64,000 nucleotides of DNA from Sycobia sp. Sy_11 (taxonomy: Eukaryota; Arthropoda; Insecta; Hymenoptera; Epichrysomallidae), in NCBI GenBank assembly GCA_018907035.1, contig JACCIC010000054.1, forward strand, positions 1,797,501-1,861,500. Reading direction: 5' to 3'. The notes under the pieces were generated by a model. It searched no databases, had not been told where the DNA came from, and worked only from the letters and a program-made list of their open reading frames with translations. Below, in pieces: positions 12,861 to 25,923 of the stretch; the first letter of the stretch is position 1; every line of letters begins with the position of its first letter. A program made the position numbers and the translations under genes.

Positions 12861-15800
12861 TTCTCTCCTCCTGGCGAAGGCCTCAGTTTCTCTTTCTTTC
12901 ACTCTCTTTCTCTCTGTTTCTTTTCCACTCACTCAGTTTGATAGTTAACAACGTAGGGGGCTAATCGCATGTGTGATACATTAAGGCGGGTGAGAGAGAA
13001 AGAGAGAAGTAATAATAGAAAAAGAAAAAAATAGAAACCGTGTTAAGGTTACCGACGCGCTCGCTGATCGGGTATAGGAGGTGCACAGGCTTCTTAGCGA
13101 GCTTTGTTGTTGGGTTCATACACACTTTTTCCGATGTATCTGTAGATATTTTATCATAAAAGTATGCGATGCTTTTGAAAATATAAATCATAGAATATTA
13201 GCTCAAAATTATTTCGAAAGTATTTTTAACGTATTTGGTTTAATAATCAAACATTTCTGCAATCATTGTAAGAATATTTTCAAAAATTTAGATATATCTA
13301 AATGTAATATGGCAGAAATATTTCAACGAAAGAATCGATAAAAATATTTTGGAGAATTATTTCAAAATATTTTAGATATATTTATCTTCTAAGGTTTTTT
13401 AATAATTTCCTGAAATACTTCAGAACCAGTTTGAAACATAAACATGTTATAAAGATTTTTTGGATCATTTTACAATATTTTTATGAAATATATAATATTC
13501 TATATATGTAAACAAAAATTCATTTAATAACTTTCGTTTTTATAAAATAATTAATGAACAGGTATGACAAGTACAAAACAGGTATAAAAGTTTTGCCTCA
13601 TTTTGAGTCAATCATATACTTTTTAAAAGTATTTTGAATCCGTTAAAAGTTAATGTTGTAGGTAATACACTAAAATTGCAAATTCATGACTATTAAACAA
13701 CTTAAAATTCTTGGCAGATTTAATTATAAGATAAATGGGAATCTAATGATCGTATCAAAAAAGTAAATAAAAACAAATTACAGTTTTAAATTCTTAATTT
13801 TTTAATCAAATGCTAATTTTTTCTAATTTATTAATTTTTGGATTAGTCTATAAAGAACATTCCAAGATAATTTTTTACTCACATGAAAAATACTGTAACG
13901 ACTTTTTATAATGATTTAAAGTTGATTCATCATCGATCAAAACAAAAAAATTTCATATTGATTTTATTAATCATGAAATTGGGAAGTAATTAATGGAGTT
14001 AAAAATAAGGTATGGTGTAACTATCTTAAAATGCAACGTGATTTTTTTCTTAGTGCCTGGAAACTTTACGTTTATCTTATCTGTTAAAAATTTCCATAAC
14101 AAACATTTGTCATTTATTATTTTATTTTGTACTTAAATAAATTTTTTTATTAATAATGTGGATTTTTTCGATTCATCGACATGAATTTGGAATGAAAAAT
14201 GAAAAAAACTTTTATATCCAACTTAAAGATTAGCCGCAATTAGATTAAAAGTGCTGCTCTAATGGTATGAGCCAGTCGATAATTAGTATAGATTAAACAC
14301 AACTTCATGAGATGTAATTGTACAATTGAACACCGCGTCCAGGTAAGACACGAATCACCACAGTAAATAAAAAAAATATTTCAATATATTTTTTGAAAAT
14401 ATTTTATTAATATTTATTGAAATATTTTTTAACATTATTTTAAATCTAACGAAAATATTTTATTACGACATTTTTCACGTGTTTTACAATATTTTGTCCG
14501 AAATCATTTTTGTAAATAGCTCAAAAAGTATTTTATAAATATTATAAAATAATTATAAAATTTAATAAAATAGTTACCGAATATTTTAAAACTTTTATAA
14601 TTTTTTAAACATTTTATGCTGTGCTAGTTAGCTCTTCTAGATTGGATGTAAAATTATTCAGTAGTTTGCCGATTATTGTCGATCTATAACAATATCTGGT
14701 ATTTTAGAAAAATTGTTCTATTCTTTAAATAATGTTTTTTCATTTATTTAAAAATCATTTTATGTGTACAATCCAAGAATAATTGGTTAGTACATTCGTA
14801 TTTTATTAGATTTTATTAACCAGTTCGTAACTTTATATTAAAAATATTTTCATTTACTTTTTCGGCGCTCTGAATGTTGATCTAAAAAAAATATATGTAA
14901 AATGCAATTCTGTCACACGCGCGTGCATATAATATTGGTGGGCTACAAAATTTTATTATTCAATCGTAAAATTATTTATGTTTATATAGTTGCTTAATAT
15001 AAATAGTGATTTTAATTTTAGTGCCATAAATCTCAAAACGTTGTAAAATGATATTATATTAAGTAAGAATAATTTTAAAAATCAGCTATATTTTGCGTTC
15101 CAAAATTATTATTTATGACATCAACAATTGTCGAAGGAGAAAAATGATATTTATAAGAGCGTTTGATGTTTTTATTCCAATCAATTAAATTATTTATTTA
15201 CAATCAAAATATTATTGGTACATATCTAACAAGAAGCTTCTTAAATGAAAAAATTATTAAAAGGAAATGGAAATAAATTATAACAATGCTAATAATAATT
15301 ATATGGAAACTTAAGTCAGTCGATATAACAAAATTCTATTTTGGTTTCATTCACTCCATGCCCGTGGCCGCGAAATAAACAATCTAAAATTAACGGAATT
15401 CCTTATTTCTGAATGTACTCCGAGGCCGAGAAAAAAAAATTCTGCAAAATATCCGTCATCGATTTAATCCTTTCGATGTATGGAAAGTTCTCAAGTATCC
15501 GCAAAATTACTTTTGATTCACCCCATGGCCATGAGCAAATTGTTTCACATCACAGAGCGGTACATATAAAAAACTTGTGTTTCAACCGGGTCAAGGTCCT
15601 TCGAATTTTGTAAATCGAAATCAGACACGACTGCTCGCATCAATGTTTTCCAATTTATGCAGTCTTAGTTGTCTAGTGATGATCCCATCTCTCAAACTGT
15701 TTACGGCGAATTCTGGAATTTAAACGCGTCTCCCCATTCGATTGGAACGATGCGGCGATTCTCCCGATGATCAAAATACTTAAATGCTTTCAGCGCTTGT

Positions 15801-16950
15801 AAAATAACGCGCTCAGAATAATCCAAATGATCAGACTCACTTTTCATTTATAGATAGATATTTTTACATCTAGAAAACAAGCTTCGTTTCATCGTTGTTT
15901 TATCATATTAACATCACTTATAATGGCTTTGTAAAGTTTAAGTTGCGACATTCAAAAATAAAAATTAAAATGCTTATTTATACACGTGATAAACGAATAA
16001 CGAATCGAGAGCTTTTCATGATAAATTTATATTTAGTGTCTAAAACTAATTTAAAAATTCATCCACATATTTTATAGAGATTACGTTCACGATTATGGGT
16101 TCATCTTGATATCAAGATAATATTCAAAGAACCTATATGAAGAAAGTTCTATATATTTCATTATACAGTTATATATACTGGAAACTTCTGTAATTCAGTT
16201 TAAATTAAATCACTGACGGAACTTATAACATACAAGATCTGGCAATCAACTGGTAATTTTAATGGTATTTTTCATTAGTTTCCAGGAATTGTCGCTGATT
16301 CGAATTTAAAGAGTATTCACTAACTTTATAAATAATATTTTATGAATCGATTCAGCTTATGAAATTGTTCTGTTAATTTAACTTTTTCAATTAAGAGAAT
16401 TTTTTATGGCCTTCAACGCGCGAGGGGCCAAACTTTTGCCAGTCCATTTTTAGGAGGCAAGCGAGGCAGCCAATTATACCGGGTGGGAGGATGATTAATG
16501 TTTTATTGAAACTGTGATTCATTTTTAGTGTTTATAAGCACCGCCTTTGTAAACACCAGAAAAAAGTTCGTTTTTAATCCGCGGTATGCCCAAAAAATTC
16601 TACATTTCAACTGTAGTCGAAACATATTATCGGAAAAGCCAGAATCGATTATCACTACGCCAGTGATCAAAACAAATTGCAATTAAACTTGTGACTTTAA
16701 TCATTACATTGGGAACTGTTCTCACAAGAGTTATTTTAAACATTTTTTGAACTGCACCTTCTGATTTCAAAATAAAATCTTATCGTGCATTACATTCTCT
16801 CTAATTATTTTAGGCAAATCTATTTACTATACTTAGCTTATCTTAACTTATCTACTTTGTTTAATTGAATTATAATTGTATGTCAATGTAATATAGCACA
16901 TGTTTATCTTATTAGAGTCATTACATATAAGTATGAGCTATTGATTAACG

Positions 16951-17001
<51 letters not shown>
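16951..17001. repeat. (AT)n microsatellite
   Basis: About 24 consecutive AT units. Confidence 0.95.
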
Positions 17002-17003
<2 letters not shown>

Positions 17004-17286
17004 TAAAAGTTAATATAAATATTAGTATGTGTCACTTAAAATAACATTCAGCCTCGGAATTTATGCAAAATATTTATAGGATCTTATTCAATGTGAAAAA
17101 ATAAATAGGTATTTTTAAGTTTACTTAGGTAAGCAGAATGAGGAAGATATTTTCTTTACACATGAAACTGCGTTTGTTTAGGTCATCAAAAAAACCGTCA
17201 GTATATATTATCTCGGATTTACCCTCGGATTTACTGACTATTTTCGAATGTGTCAACGAATATTTATTTCTTCAGAGCAGCAACAG

Positions 17287-17287
17287 T

Positions 17288-17353
<66 letters not shown>
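17287..17353. repeat. (GA)n microsatellite
   Basis: About 33 consecutive GA units. Confidence 0.95.
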
Positions 17354-17356
<3 letters not shown>

Positions 17357-20300
17357 TTTTTTGTATATATTTGTTTTTATTTCTACGGTTTTGACACAAA
17401 ATATAATTAAAATACTTTTCTACACTGGAAAAACCTAGAGTTTCTTATAAGATAGATTTTAATTACCTGATAGTATATATTAAAAAACCGAATTTAGGAA
17501 GGTAGAATTTACGCTGTTGCAGTGCGCTCACTTCACTGCACGTTTTGGTACATTTTTCGGCATTGATCCAAAAATTTTCATAATATTCAACAATCATTGG
17601 ACAAATACCAAGTTCTGATTGCAAAATATGACATTGAAGATTAAGTAAACTTTTCTATAAAAAAGTGAATTGATATTTAATTCATTTGAAAAAATTTATT
17701 CGTCTCTGTAACTTAATCAGTCAAATTAAATATTCAAAATTGTATCATCTATATTTGATTAGTTAAAATAAATAAGTAACACCCATAAAAGGTATTTTCC
17801 TTTAAAACTAAAATAGTATACATACATTATAGAAAATTAACTGCTTGTTTTGTCAAATACTGAATTTCTATTATAGATTCTATGAATTCAATTAACTTAA
17901 TCGAATAGATAAAATGTTTTTGAATAATAAGATAAATGCAATTATTTTTTAAAATTATCTTTTATATTTTTAAGCAGAGTCAAATAATGTGTTTGGTAGA
18001 AAAGTTAAAAAATTTTATATTGATCATATAAAATATTAAGAAAAGTTTTCCGCAAATTTAAGATGCTTTATTTTCATAATCATGTAAGTACCTAGTTTTC
18101 AATATAAAAGTTATTACAAAAGAAATTTAATTGTTCAATTTAATTCTAAGTAGGATTTTCAAACATATTTTAAACAATAATATATTTGTTAAACCTTTAT
18201 AATAAATTATTTTTTAAATTCTTATAGGATAACAAAAATTTTGCATAGGACAAAACAATCAATCACAATGGTAAATAATTTAGCAAGTCCAAATTACAAG
18301 TAGTTTAAAAGATATCAAAGTTACAAATTTGTAATAGAAGACAACTCTAATAATATATGTGCAAAAATACAACGATATTATTAAAATATTATATTTTAGA
18401 AATCCTATTTCAGGTGAGTCAGAATTTTATTTTGAGAAAATCTTAAATTCGTAGGTTGAAGTCGAGAAGGTATAAGATTTGTAATTAAACCCCCTGCCCA
18501 CGTACATTTTTTTTAATCGTACAAAATTACCTGTATATCGGAAAATTGAGATTTTCATTCCGTTCACCCTTAAATTCTTAAACCATCAATTCAAAATCAT
18601 TAAATCCTGAACTCCTAAAATCTATGCCATGAATCCTGAGTTTTTAAACACTTTATTCTTAAAACCTGATTTCTAAGAAAATAATTTAATTATCCTTTTT
18701 ATCCTAAGTGCAAATGCTACACTAATGAATAACATAGATCATTTGAAAATAAAAGAATCTATATAATATATAAAGTTGTATAAGATATGAGCAGCATGTG
18801 TGGTTGAGTAATTATTTTAAGGTCTTTTGAGGTAATTTGACGATTTTATATAATTTCGAGTTTTCGAGTTAATTTCAATTATGAGATTATTATAATTAAT
18901 AATAATATTAATAAATTATTAATATTATTTTTATTATTATTATTTTGATTATTAAAATTATTATTTTGATCAATAAATGGATTTTACTTAGGAACTAATT
19001 CATATTTCGGCATCAAAAACTCGAAAACTTTAAATAGTATACAATTCTCCCCGAGGGTACTTGGACAACGCTCCGTGTTAACTATTTCTCGTATGACTTC
19101 CTTTTTTTCTATGAATTTTTCAATTTCATATAAACCTCATCTTAAATCTTAAGTAATAATCTATTAAGTCCGTCACTATAATATTAGTATGAAATGTTTG
19201 GAATAGTAAGTTTTAACTTTTTACATTCATAAAATGAGAAAAAATTTTCATTTTGATTTTCTTATAATTTATTTATTTCATAACGTTTCTGTAAGCCAAA
19301 AGTTTAGATTGTATTTATATGGATCATCGCTCATTTTCATCAAAGAAATGATTAATTAACAAAATATAACGCAGACAAGCGTTCAAACATGATATACCAG
19401 TCATTAAACGTCATTATGTCTCGGGAAGCGATGACAAATAATACTAGAATTCTTGAATGTTTTACCATCTACCAAATTACTTCACAATAGTCATTCTAAC
19501 ACTTTTTACATTGTATTGCGAAATTATCGACTACGATAGAAATTGCTTTATACTTGGAATACATTTGTATGGCATGCTATGACAGGCCATATATTGTCTT
19601 ATGGGAAATTCCAATTTCACCACTACATGGCGATGATTGGAGTTCTCGTTAGAAAAAGGGTGAGAGAGGGACCTCATGACTCTGACAGTACCGGGACAAA
19701 GAAACCTTTAATTTGCTGCTGATAAGGATAGGTATGTTCTGTCAACAATATGAAAGTTTATACAATAAACCATTTATTTGTATTTACCTGCATAATCAGT
19801 TACTCGTTTTTAAAGATTTTATTATTTTACGCGAGAAAAAATATAATAACATGGGTTATTAATAAAATGTATCGCATTCTATAATTAGAAAAAGTTTATT
19901 TATTTGAAGAATATTTACATGACAATTTGAATCATATCTAAAATAAATCTCTAACTAGCAGAGCTGCTATAAGTAAAAAATATTGGTGTCCTCAACTTGA
20001 AATTTCTATAGCCAGTTTATCGATGAAAGTTTTCTGAAAATATTTTTAAAAATTATAAAGATCTGATTTATAATGAATATTAGTTATTCGTGGAAAAATT
20101 AATAAAGTTCACTGCATATGAATAAATATGTATAATAATATAATATGTAAACTTGTAACGTTTTAATGATTGAACGTCAAGGAAATTTCTATTTCAACTT
20201 GTACTGTATACGGTTATTTTATTTTTGGATTAAAAAAAAGTAAATATTAGAAGCATCTACAGCTATCCTCAATCGTTCCTCATTTTTTTGAAGATAATAT

Positions 20301-20749
20301 AAATACCACTTTGTACAAAAATTTACGATATTTGTAAAAAAAAACTATTTAAATTTTATACGAGATGTAGATACGTTTCTATATAATACAATCAATGCAT
20401 GTTTTTAACAATTTGAAATCTGAAATAATTACGAACTGAGTAATAAAGAGATAAAAATATTCTGAACCAATTTGTAATTTAATAAGTAAATAATAACAGT
20501 TCTCGCATCATAAATTTTTTTGTTATTTCTACTATCACTAAACTAATAAAAAATGATTTACTGTTTGTGCCGCGTACTTACTAATAATAATATATGATTA
20601 CTTACTTACCTGAATAAAGTAGAGAGCAGCATTGATGCAAATCGCGACATTAATATCTTTCTATCTCAAGCAATAGGTGGATTTATATTTTTTCCTCATT
20701 CTAACCTACAAATTGCACCTTTACCGCTTGATTCCGGTTCTCATGTTGA

Positions 20750-21110
20750 AAAATAGTCCTTAGCTAGTACGAAGAGGCTTTTCTACGAACCTTGTTACAA
20801 GCCTCAGCTTCGCCTCGGCTCGCAAACCTCTCGTTTCGTAAATAAAGCCTTTCCATACTTGGTAAGAAACGTACTATATTCCCGCACTCGGGGTGCAAAA
20901 TACGATTTTCTGTAGCTGTCTGGATGGAGTAAAATACTACTTTTCCTTCCCAGAGAGGAAAAGTGTTTCTCACTACTTCCCAACCAATTAGAAACCAGAA
21001 TTGAAATGAACGAAAGCGTGTATTCCGGTAGGATTCTCATTTTCTCGTGCCTGCGTGATCTGACTTTTATGATGTTTAGACTTATATGCGCCACTCGACC
21101 GCATGCTCGA
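20750..21110. other. GC-balanced patch, possible unclassified repeat
   Basis: This patch stands out from the AT-rich flanks and contains short palindromic words such as CTTCGCCTCGGC and CCCGCACTCGGGG. Minus-strand frames exist (20764-20973, 20804-21094) but show no known domain. It may be a transposon fragment; I could not name it. Confidence 0.3.
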
Positions 21111-21821
21111 CCTTTTTTTGCACTATGAGTTAGGTATTTGAGATTTTAAAATAAAATAAAATTTATATTCTATGTGCAATTTGGTACAAAAATTATAATA
21201 ATGCTTTCTAAGTGTTAAAAATGATCTATATCATGTTTTAAAAATTAGTTTTAATTTTTAATTTTATTTTTGAACAAACTTATAATCTTCAATTGATTAG
21301 TCTTATTTATTTTTAGAAAAGCGGGGGGGGGGCTCGCCCCGCCCCCCACCTCTCGATCCTACATCTCCTCTTAACATACTTTATTAATTTCCAAATAAAA
21401 GGAAGTAATTGAATTTAATGTTATGAAATTCAAATATGTCGCTGAAATAACCTTAAAAGAAAACCGATAATATTATATTTTTTCAAATCCAACGGATTAC
21501 ATTATATGTTAAAGCAACTTGCTTCGGAGTAAGTGTCATCTGGACCTTTAGATATTATACCTGTCCGCTCTAAAATATATAAGTATATCAGCATAAACAA
21601 CGCAGGGGAAAAAATTTGGCATTTTTTCATTCTGTGAGTTTGTGATTTAATTTTTTGTACACCACTTTAAGGAAGAATAAGCATTCTCGTATGGGAAAAT
21701 ATGTGACATACGGGTGTAAAGCTGTTTTTGAACGCGGGTAATTTGACGCCCTTAGTTTACTCGGGAGGCAAACATACCCATGTCAGACAAAGCCTATTTT
21801 GCTCCCTTGTATCACAATGTA
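21111..21821. other. Non-coding flank of the mariner element
   Basis: AT-rich sequence with no gene recognised, apart from the G/C hairpin listed separately. Confidence 0.5.
21322..21349. repeat. G-run/C-run hairpin
   Basis: A run of ten G (21323-21332) is followed after CTC by GCCCCGCCCCCC, so the two halves can pair. The G run could alternatively form a quadruplex. Everything around it is AT-rich. Confidence 0.6.
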
Positions 21822-23109
21822 TTAGGAGTGTGAATAAGTCTTTCCCGTTTTTTGTAAGAGATGGCGGCACCAATACTGTGCGAGTATTCAATGGTTACAT
21901 ATGTCATAATCAAAGCTTATTCATATGTCAACAATTCCATACTAACACATTAGTTAAAATTTTTTCGCATCATAAATTTTTGATAACGTGAAAATGTCGA
22001 AATTTGAGCCGAGGCGACGTCATTTGCGGGAAGTTTCACTTTATTGGTTCAATTTGAAGAAATCTGCTGCCGAGACGCATCGATTGCTTCAGGAGGCTTA
22101 TGGAGAAGGTTGTGTCGATGATTCAATTGTTCGCGGATGGTTTCGACGCTTCAAAAGCGGTGATTTCGACGTGGAAGACAAGGAGCGTTCCGGGCGGCCG
22201 CAAATCTTTGAAGATCGAGAATTGGCGACTTTGCTTGATGAAGATTCTTGTCAAACGCAAGAAGAACTAGCTGAAGCATTGGGAGTTGACCGAACAACCA
22301 TTTCCAAGCGTTTGAAAGCCATGGGAATGATCCAAAAGCAAGGAAATTGGGTGCCGTACGAACTGAAGCTGAGAGACGTCGAACGGCGTTTTTTCACTTG
22401 CGAACAGCTGCTTCAGCGACATAAAAGAAAGGGTTTTCTGCATCGTATCGTGACTGGCGATGAAAAGTGAATACGTTACGATAATCCGAAGCGAAGAAAA
22501 TCATGGGGAGTACCCGTCCATGCATCATCATCGACGGCCAAGCCACATATTCATGGCGCCAAGCTCATGCTCTGTATATGGTGGGACCAGCTAGGTGTGG
22601 TTTACTATGAGCTTCTGCAACCGAATGAAAGGATCACAGGCGAGGTCTATCGACGACAATTGATGCGTTTGAGCCGCGCACTGCGAGAAAAACGGCCACA
22701 ATACTCCGACAGGCACGACAAAGTTATTTTGCAACATGACAATGCTCGCCCACATGTTGCATTGCCGGTGAAAACATACTTAGAAACGCTCAAATGGGAA
22801 GCCCTACCCCACCCGCCGTATAGTCCAGACGTTGCTCCGTCTGATTACAATCTCTTCAGATCGATGACGTATGGCCTGGCTGACCAGCACTTCCATTCCT
22901 ACGAGGAAACCAAAAAATGGGTGGATGACTAGATAGAGGCCAAACCGGTCGAATTTTTTCGCAACGGGATTCGTATGTTGCCAGAAAGATGGGAAAAAGT
23001 TGTAGCTAGCGATGGCCAATACTTTCAATAATTCATTTGTAACCATTTTTTCACAATAAAGGCTCAAAATTTGAAAAAAAAAACGGGAAAGACTTATTCA
23101 CATACCTGA
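21822..23109 (+). mobile_element. mariner transposon, copy 1 (defective)
   Basis: The element is 1288 bp and is flanked by TA on both sides (21820-21821 and 23110-23111), the target duplication of Tc1/mariner elements. The ends are inverted repeats: the left starts TTAGGAGTGTGAATAAGTC and the right, read inward, starts TCAGGTATGTGAATAAGTC. It is closely related to the copy at 56646-57932, with the same length to 1 bp and the same end asymmetry. The transposase frame is full length but has two nonsense codons. Confidence 0.95.
21994..23031 (+). pseudogene. mariner transposase with two nonsense codons
   Basis: The frame is 346 codons from ATG 21994 to TAA 23029-23031 with no indels, but TGA replaces Trp159 (22468-22470) and TAG replaces Trp313 (22930-22932). 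Both are single G-to-A changes from TGG, judged against the intact copy at 56723-57760. The first stop lies three codons after the catalytic Asp of the GDEKW motif, so the predicted product would lack the remaining two catalytic Asp residues (HDNARPH and SDYNLF regions, which are still readable). The N-terminal helix-turn-helix DNA-binding part is intact, so a truncated DNA-binding fragment could in theory be made. No promoter beyond the element's own leader is visible. Confidence 0.95.
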
Positions 23110-23220
23110 TAATATTTTGAAGCTAAATATACTAGTGATGACTGTATTATTACGTATCTTTTGAAATCATGTTCATGTCATATGTTTGTTTTCGATCGTT
23201 TTTATCTAAATACGTCTCAT

Positions 23221-23223
<3 letters not shown>

Positions 23224-23271
<48 letters not shown>
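23224..23271. repeat. (AT)n microsatellite
   Basis: About 24 AT units just after the mariner element. Confidence 0.95.
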
Positions 23272-23275
<4 letters not shown>

Positions 23276-23289
23276 GCTTACAGTTCTAA

Positions 23290-23650
23290 TATTAAATCTA
23301 TTAACACGCTGTTACGTTATACAGAATAGAATGGTTTACAATCGTTTAATCTCAACGAACGGAGTACTCCGATGCGCGCGAATCGGGGGTCAGGGAGTCG
23401 GGTACTCGCGTAGCTCGTGAGGTTCATTAGTGGAAGATATATCCCGGGTGTATCTCCTACTCTGCGTTGCGGCACCGATGTCTCGGGCACGGCTTCACTC
23501 CTAACCGCAACGGCATCCAACGGGCATAAAGCTGTCGGGAGACTCTCGGATTTCCGTGCCTAATATCATTTGCACTAAAGCAAGGCCCCTTGTCGCAAGC
23601 TCACTGTTGCGCCAATCTTACAGTTCACACGCTCAGCTGCGCTGAGGGCA
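23290..23650 (-). mobile_element. Relic of a BEL/Pao-type LTR
   Basis: Read on the minus strand, this aligns by eye over about 300 bp with the LTR of the BEL element at 25697. Shared words in the same order include ACAAGGG-CCTTG, TTATGCCCG, GGTTAGGAGTG/GGTGAGGAGTG, GAGAC-TCGG, CTACGCGAGTA and the palindrome GGAGTACTCCG. It is much more diverged than the two LTRs of the intact element and has no clear ends or target duplication, so it is an older copy of a related family. Confidence 0.65.
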
Positions 23651-23924
23651 TGTTAGACAGGCTGAAGTTCTATGTTTCCTAGATTCTACATCATTGTACA
23701 GTTAAAATTAATTTAATAACATAATTAGTCCCTCACAAATATGATAAATTCGTGAGTAGAGTGAGCATATTTGAACATATATGTAATATACTATTTATTG
23801 GGAGGTTTCAAAATAATAAAAGTTTAAAAAAGTATTGGCTAAATTGAATTTTAATATATAATAAATGAAAGACAGAAAGACAAATCACCTTAGTATAGAC
23901 GAGATACGACTAATGCTTTCTGCG

Positions 23925-24090
23925 CTGACCTAGCGCCCTTTATAGACTTGCAGTCCTTAACGCTGGACAAATTTCGGGCGATAAGCCCCATTCGTCGATC
24001 GGAGCCTAAACACTTCGCGCAGCCGGACAGTTGGAGAACCCGAGGTGGTAATCCGACATCGTCCATACTTCTTTCAAAAATCTCGAAATT
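23925..24090 (-). repeat. Unclassified dispersed repeat, copy C
   Basis: The minus strand shares an ordered set of words with two repeats at 59425-59797 and 60341-60705: CCACCTCGGG, GGCTGCGC, GTTTAGGCT/GTTTGGGTT and GGGGCTTATCGC-CGAAATTTG. No open frame or known transposon end is present. See findings. Confidence 0.55.
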
Positions 24091-24164
24091 TTCTTAAAGC
24101 TAAAAAAAAGTTACAAAGGAAACAATGTCCAGGTATATCAGCACGACTTCTATGAAGAGATTCG

Positions 24165-24335
24165 TATTCTATCATTCGAACTACTACACTGCCAGTAAGA
24201 GTCGTCCCGGAATACCTGGACATTATATTTTATCTTGCCAACACAAAACTCTCTATAGTAGTCGTCCCGAGACATTTCGTTTAATCCGAACATGATACTC
24301 TCTGTAACAGTTGTCTCGAGACACTTGGACATCTT
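24165..24335 (-). repeat. Imperfect minisatellite, about 3 units of 52-57 bp
   Basis: On the minus strand three units share the pattern ATGTC...TCTCGAGAC / TCTCGGGAC / TTCCGGGAC followed by GAC-ACT(A/G)TTAC and a TA-rich tail. A short inverted copy of the unit start lies at about 24123-24135. The frame across the array (24150-24332) encodes repeating peptide blocks but is only 60 codons and is not considered a gene. Confidence 0.6.
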
Positions 24336-24591
24336 TTTCTACCGCTGGAACTCGAAAGTACAATGTTTTCCATCGAAGTCATATTTATTATTACACACAC
24401 ATATATATATATATGGTATAAAATAGTCGGCAAAATATCAACTATTTGAAGTGGATGCTACATTCAAGCAGCTTTTTATATAGAAGCGACGATATGTAAT
24501 TTACGGTCAATTATTTATAGAAATATAGATTTGTATATATAGAGTACTTTTTACTTAGATATTATTGAATTGTTTATGAAATCGGTTAAAT

Positions 24592-24627
24592 TTTTATCTC
24601 GGGCGAAGCCGAGACGGGGGATGCTAG
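24592..24627 (+). mobile_element. Helitron-like 3' terminus
   Basis: A hairpin TCTCGG-loop-CCGAGA (about 24597-24614) with the loop GCGAAG is followed after eight bases by the terminal CTAG at 24624-24627 and then T. A GC-rich hairpin some 10 bp before a CTRR end inserted at A|T is the standard Helitron 3' signature. The 5' TC end was not identified and no Rep/helicase is present, so this is a non-autonomous or truncated copy extending an unknown distance left. Confidence 0.6.
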
Positions 24628-25691
24628 TATATATATATATGTCAACGCAATATTATAAAACTACTTAGAAACTATTATGCATTATTTTAATATAATATCA
24701 GACTAAATAATTCTAACATTGAAAATCATAAAATAAAATGAAAATTAAATTTATAGCTCTATTTTCTTAAACTATAAAAATATAAACATACATAAATCTA
24801 TAAGTGATAAAGAAAATATCTTATTTTTAAATTTTAATGCAAACATTATAGAGACGTTTTACGTGAAGCTAATTACTATATAATAACAAATAGAATTTTA
24901 ATCGATAGATAAATACTTTAATTCTAGAAATTATAAAAGATGGAGACTTACTATTAGAGTTAATACTAATTCTTAAATCTATTTTCGATTCTATTCGTAA
25001 CATATACGTTTGAAAGAAATTTAATTTTTTTAATAACACTGAGCATATATAATTTTTTATATAGGTTTCTATACAATTTCTTATCTAGGTTTTTAGGTAG
25101 GAATTGCATATTATTATCACATGGAAATGTATATTGTACCTTTCAATGGCTATACTATTTGATAATTTGATTTGTAATTTGATTGTACTTAAAGTGAGAT
25201 GAGGACCTAGATTTTTTGATTGTACATAACTTCAACATAAAAGTAGATAGGTTCATATTAGAATTGCTCTTGACCATCAAATAAGAGATTCTAATCATGT
25301 CAAGATCAAATCCAATATAGCCATATGGTAGCTGGTGAAAAAATTTTGTAGCATCTCTAGAAATCTTAATGTTCATATTACAATCATAGAACCATCGGAG
25401 GGTTGATTATATAATCGTAATAAATATTTAGATTAACTTTTTTGATCACTGTTAGCAAAATTACAAAAAATATATAGAAAAACTTACCCTGGCGTGTGCA
25501 ACTGACTGCTAATTTTATTCTTTGGATAATTAAGCTTTGTCGTTTACTGCGAATGATTATTTGAATTGAAAATGATATCCGATAACTTACATAATCTTTT
25601 ATTTATATATGCCTTTACATTACTTATTTACATACATATAAATATACCTATTTATACATATATTGTAACAATTTATAGCGTGTAGCAACAT
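24628..25691. other. AT-rich non-coding stretch
   Basis: No gene or transposon domain recognised between the Helitron-like end and the BEL element. Confidence 0.5.
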
Positions 25692-25696
25692 AGTAT
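25692..25696. repeat. BEL element 5' target-site duplication AGTAT
   Basis: AGTAT here is repeated at 33755-33759, just outside the 3' LTR. A 5-bp duplication is normal for BEL/Pao integrases. Confidence 0.95.
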
Positions 25697-25850
25697 TGTT
25701 CGGGGACAACGCTCTTACAGTGCACACGGAGTCGAGGTTTGGATCAGTGACGGAGCAAGCGTGCCCGCCGCCCCTCCCCGACTTTCTCTCTCGCACGTGC
25801 TCTTTCTTCCGCGCGCGCTCTTAAGACTAGACTGCATCTTTATCCCTCCG

Positions 25851-25923
<73 letters not shown>

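Larger units (their letters stand above)
12861..20749. other. AT-rich desert
   Basis: About 7.9 kb with no recognised gene or transposon domain. Frames are short and rich in Asn, Lys, Ile and Phe. More GC-balanced patches occur near 15360-15800, 16400-16500 and 19560-19720 but show no motif. One possible short exon on the minus strand is discussed under findings. Confidence 0.5.
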
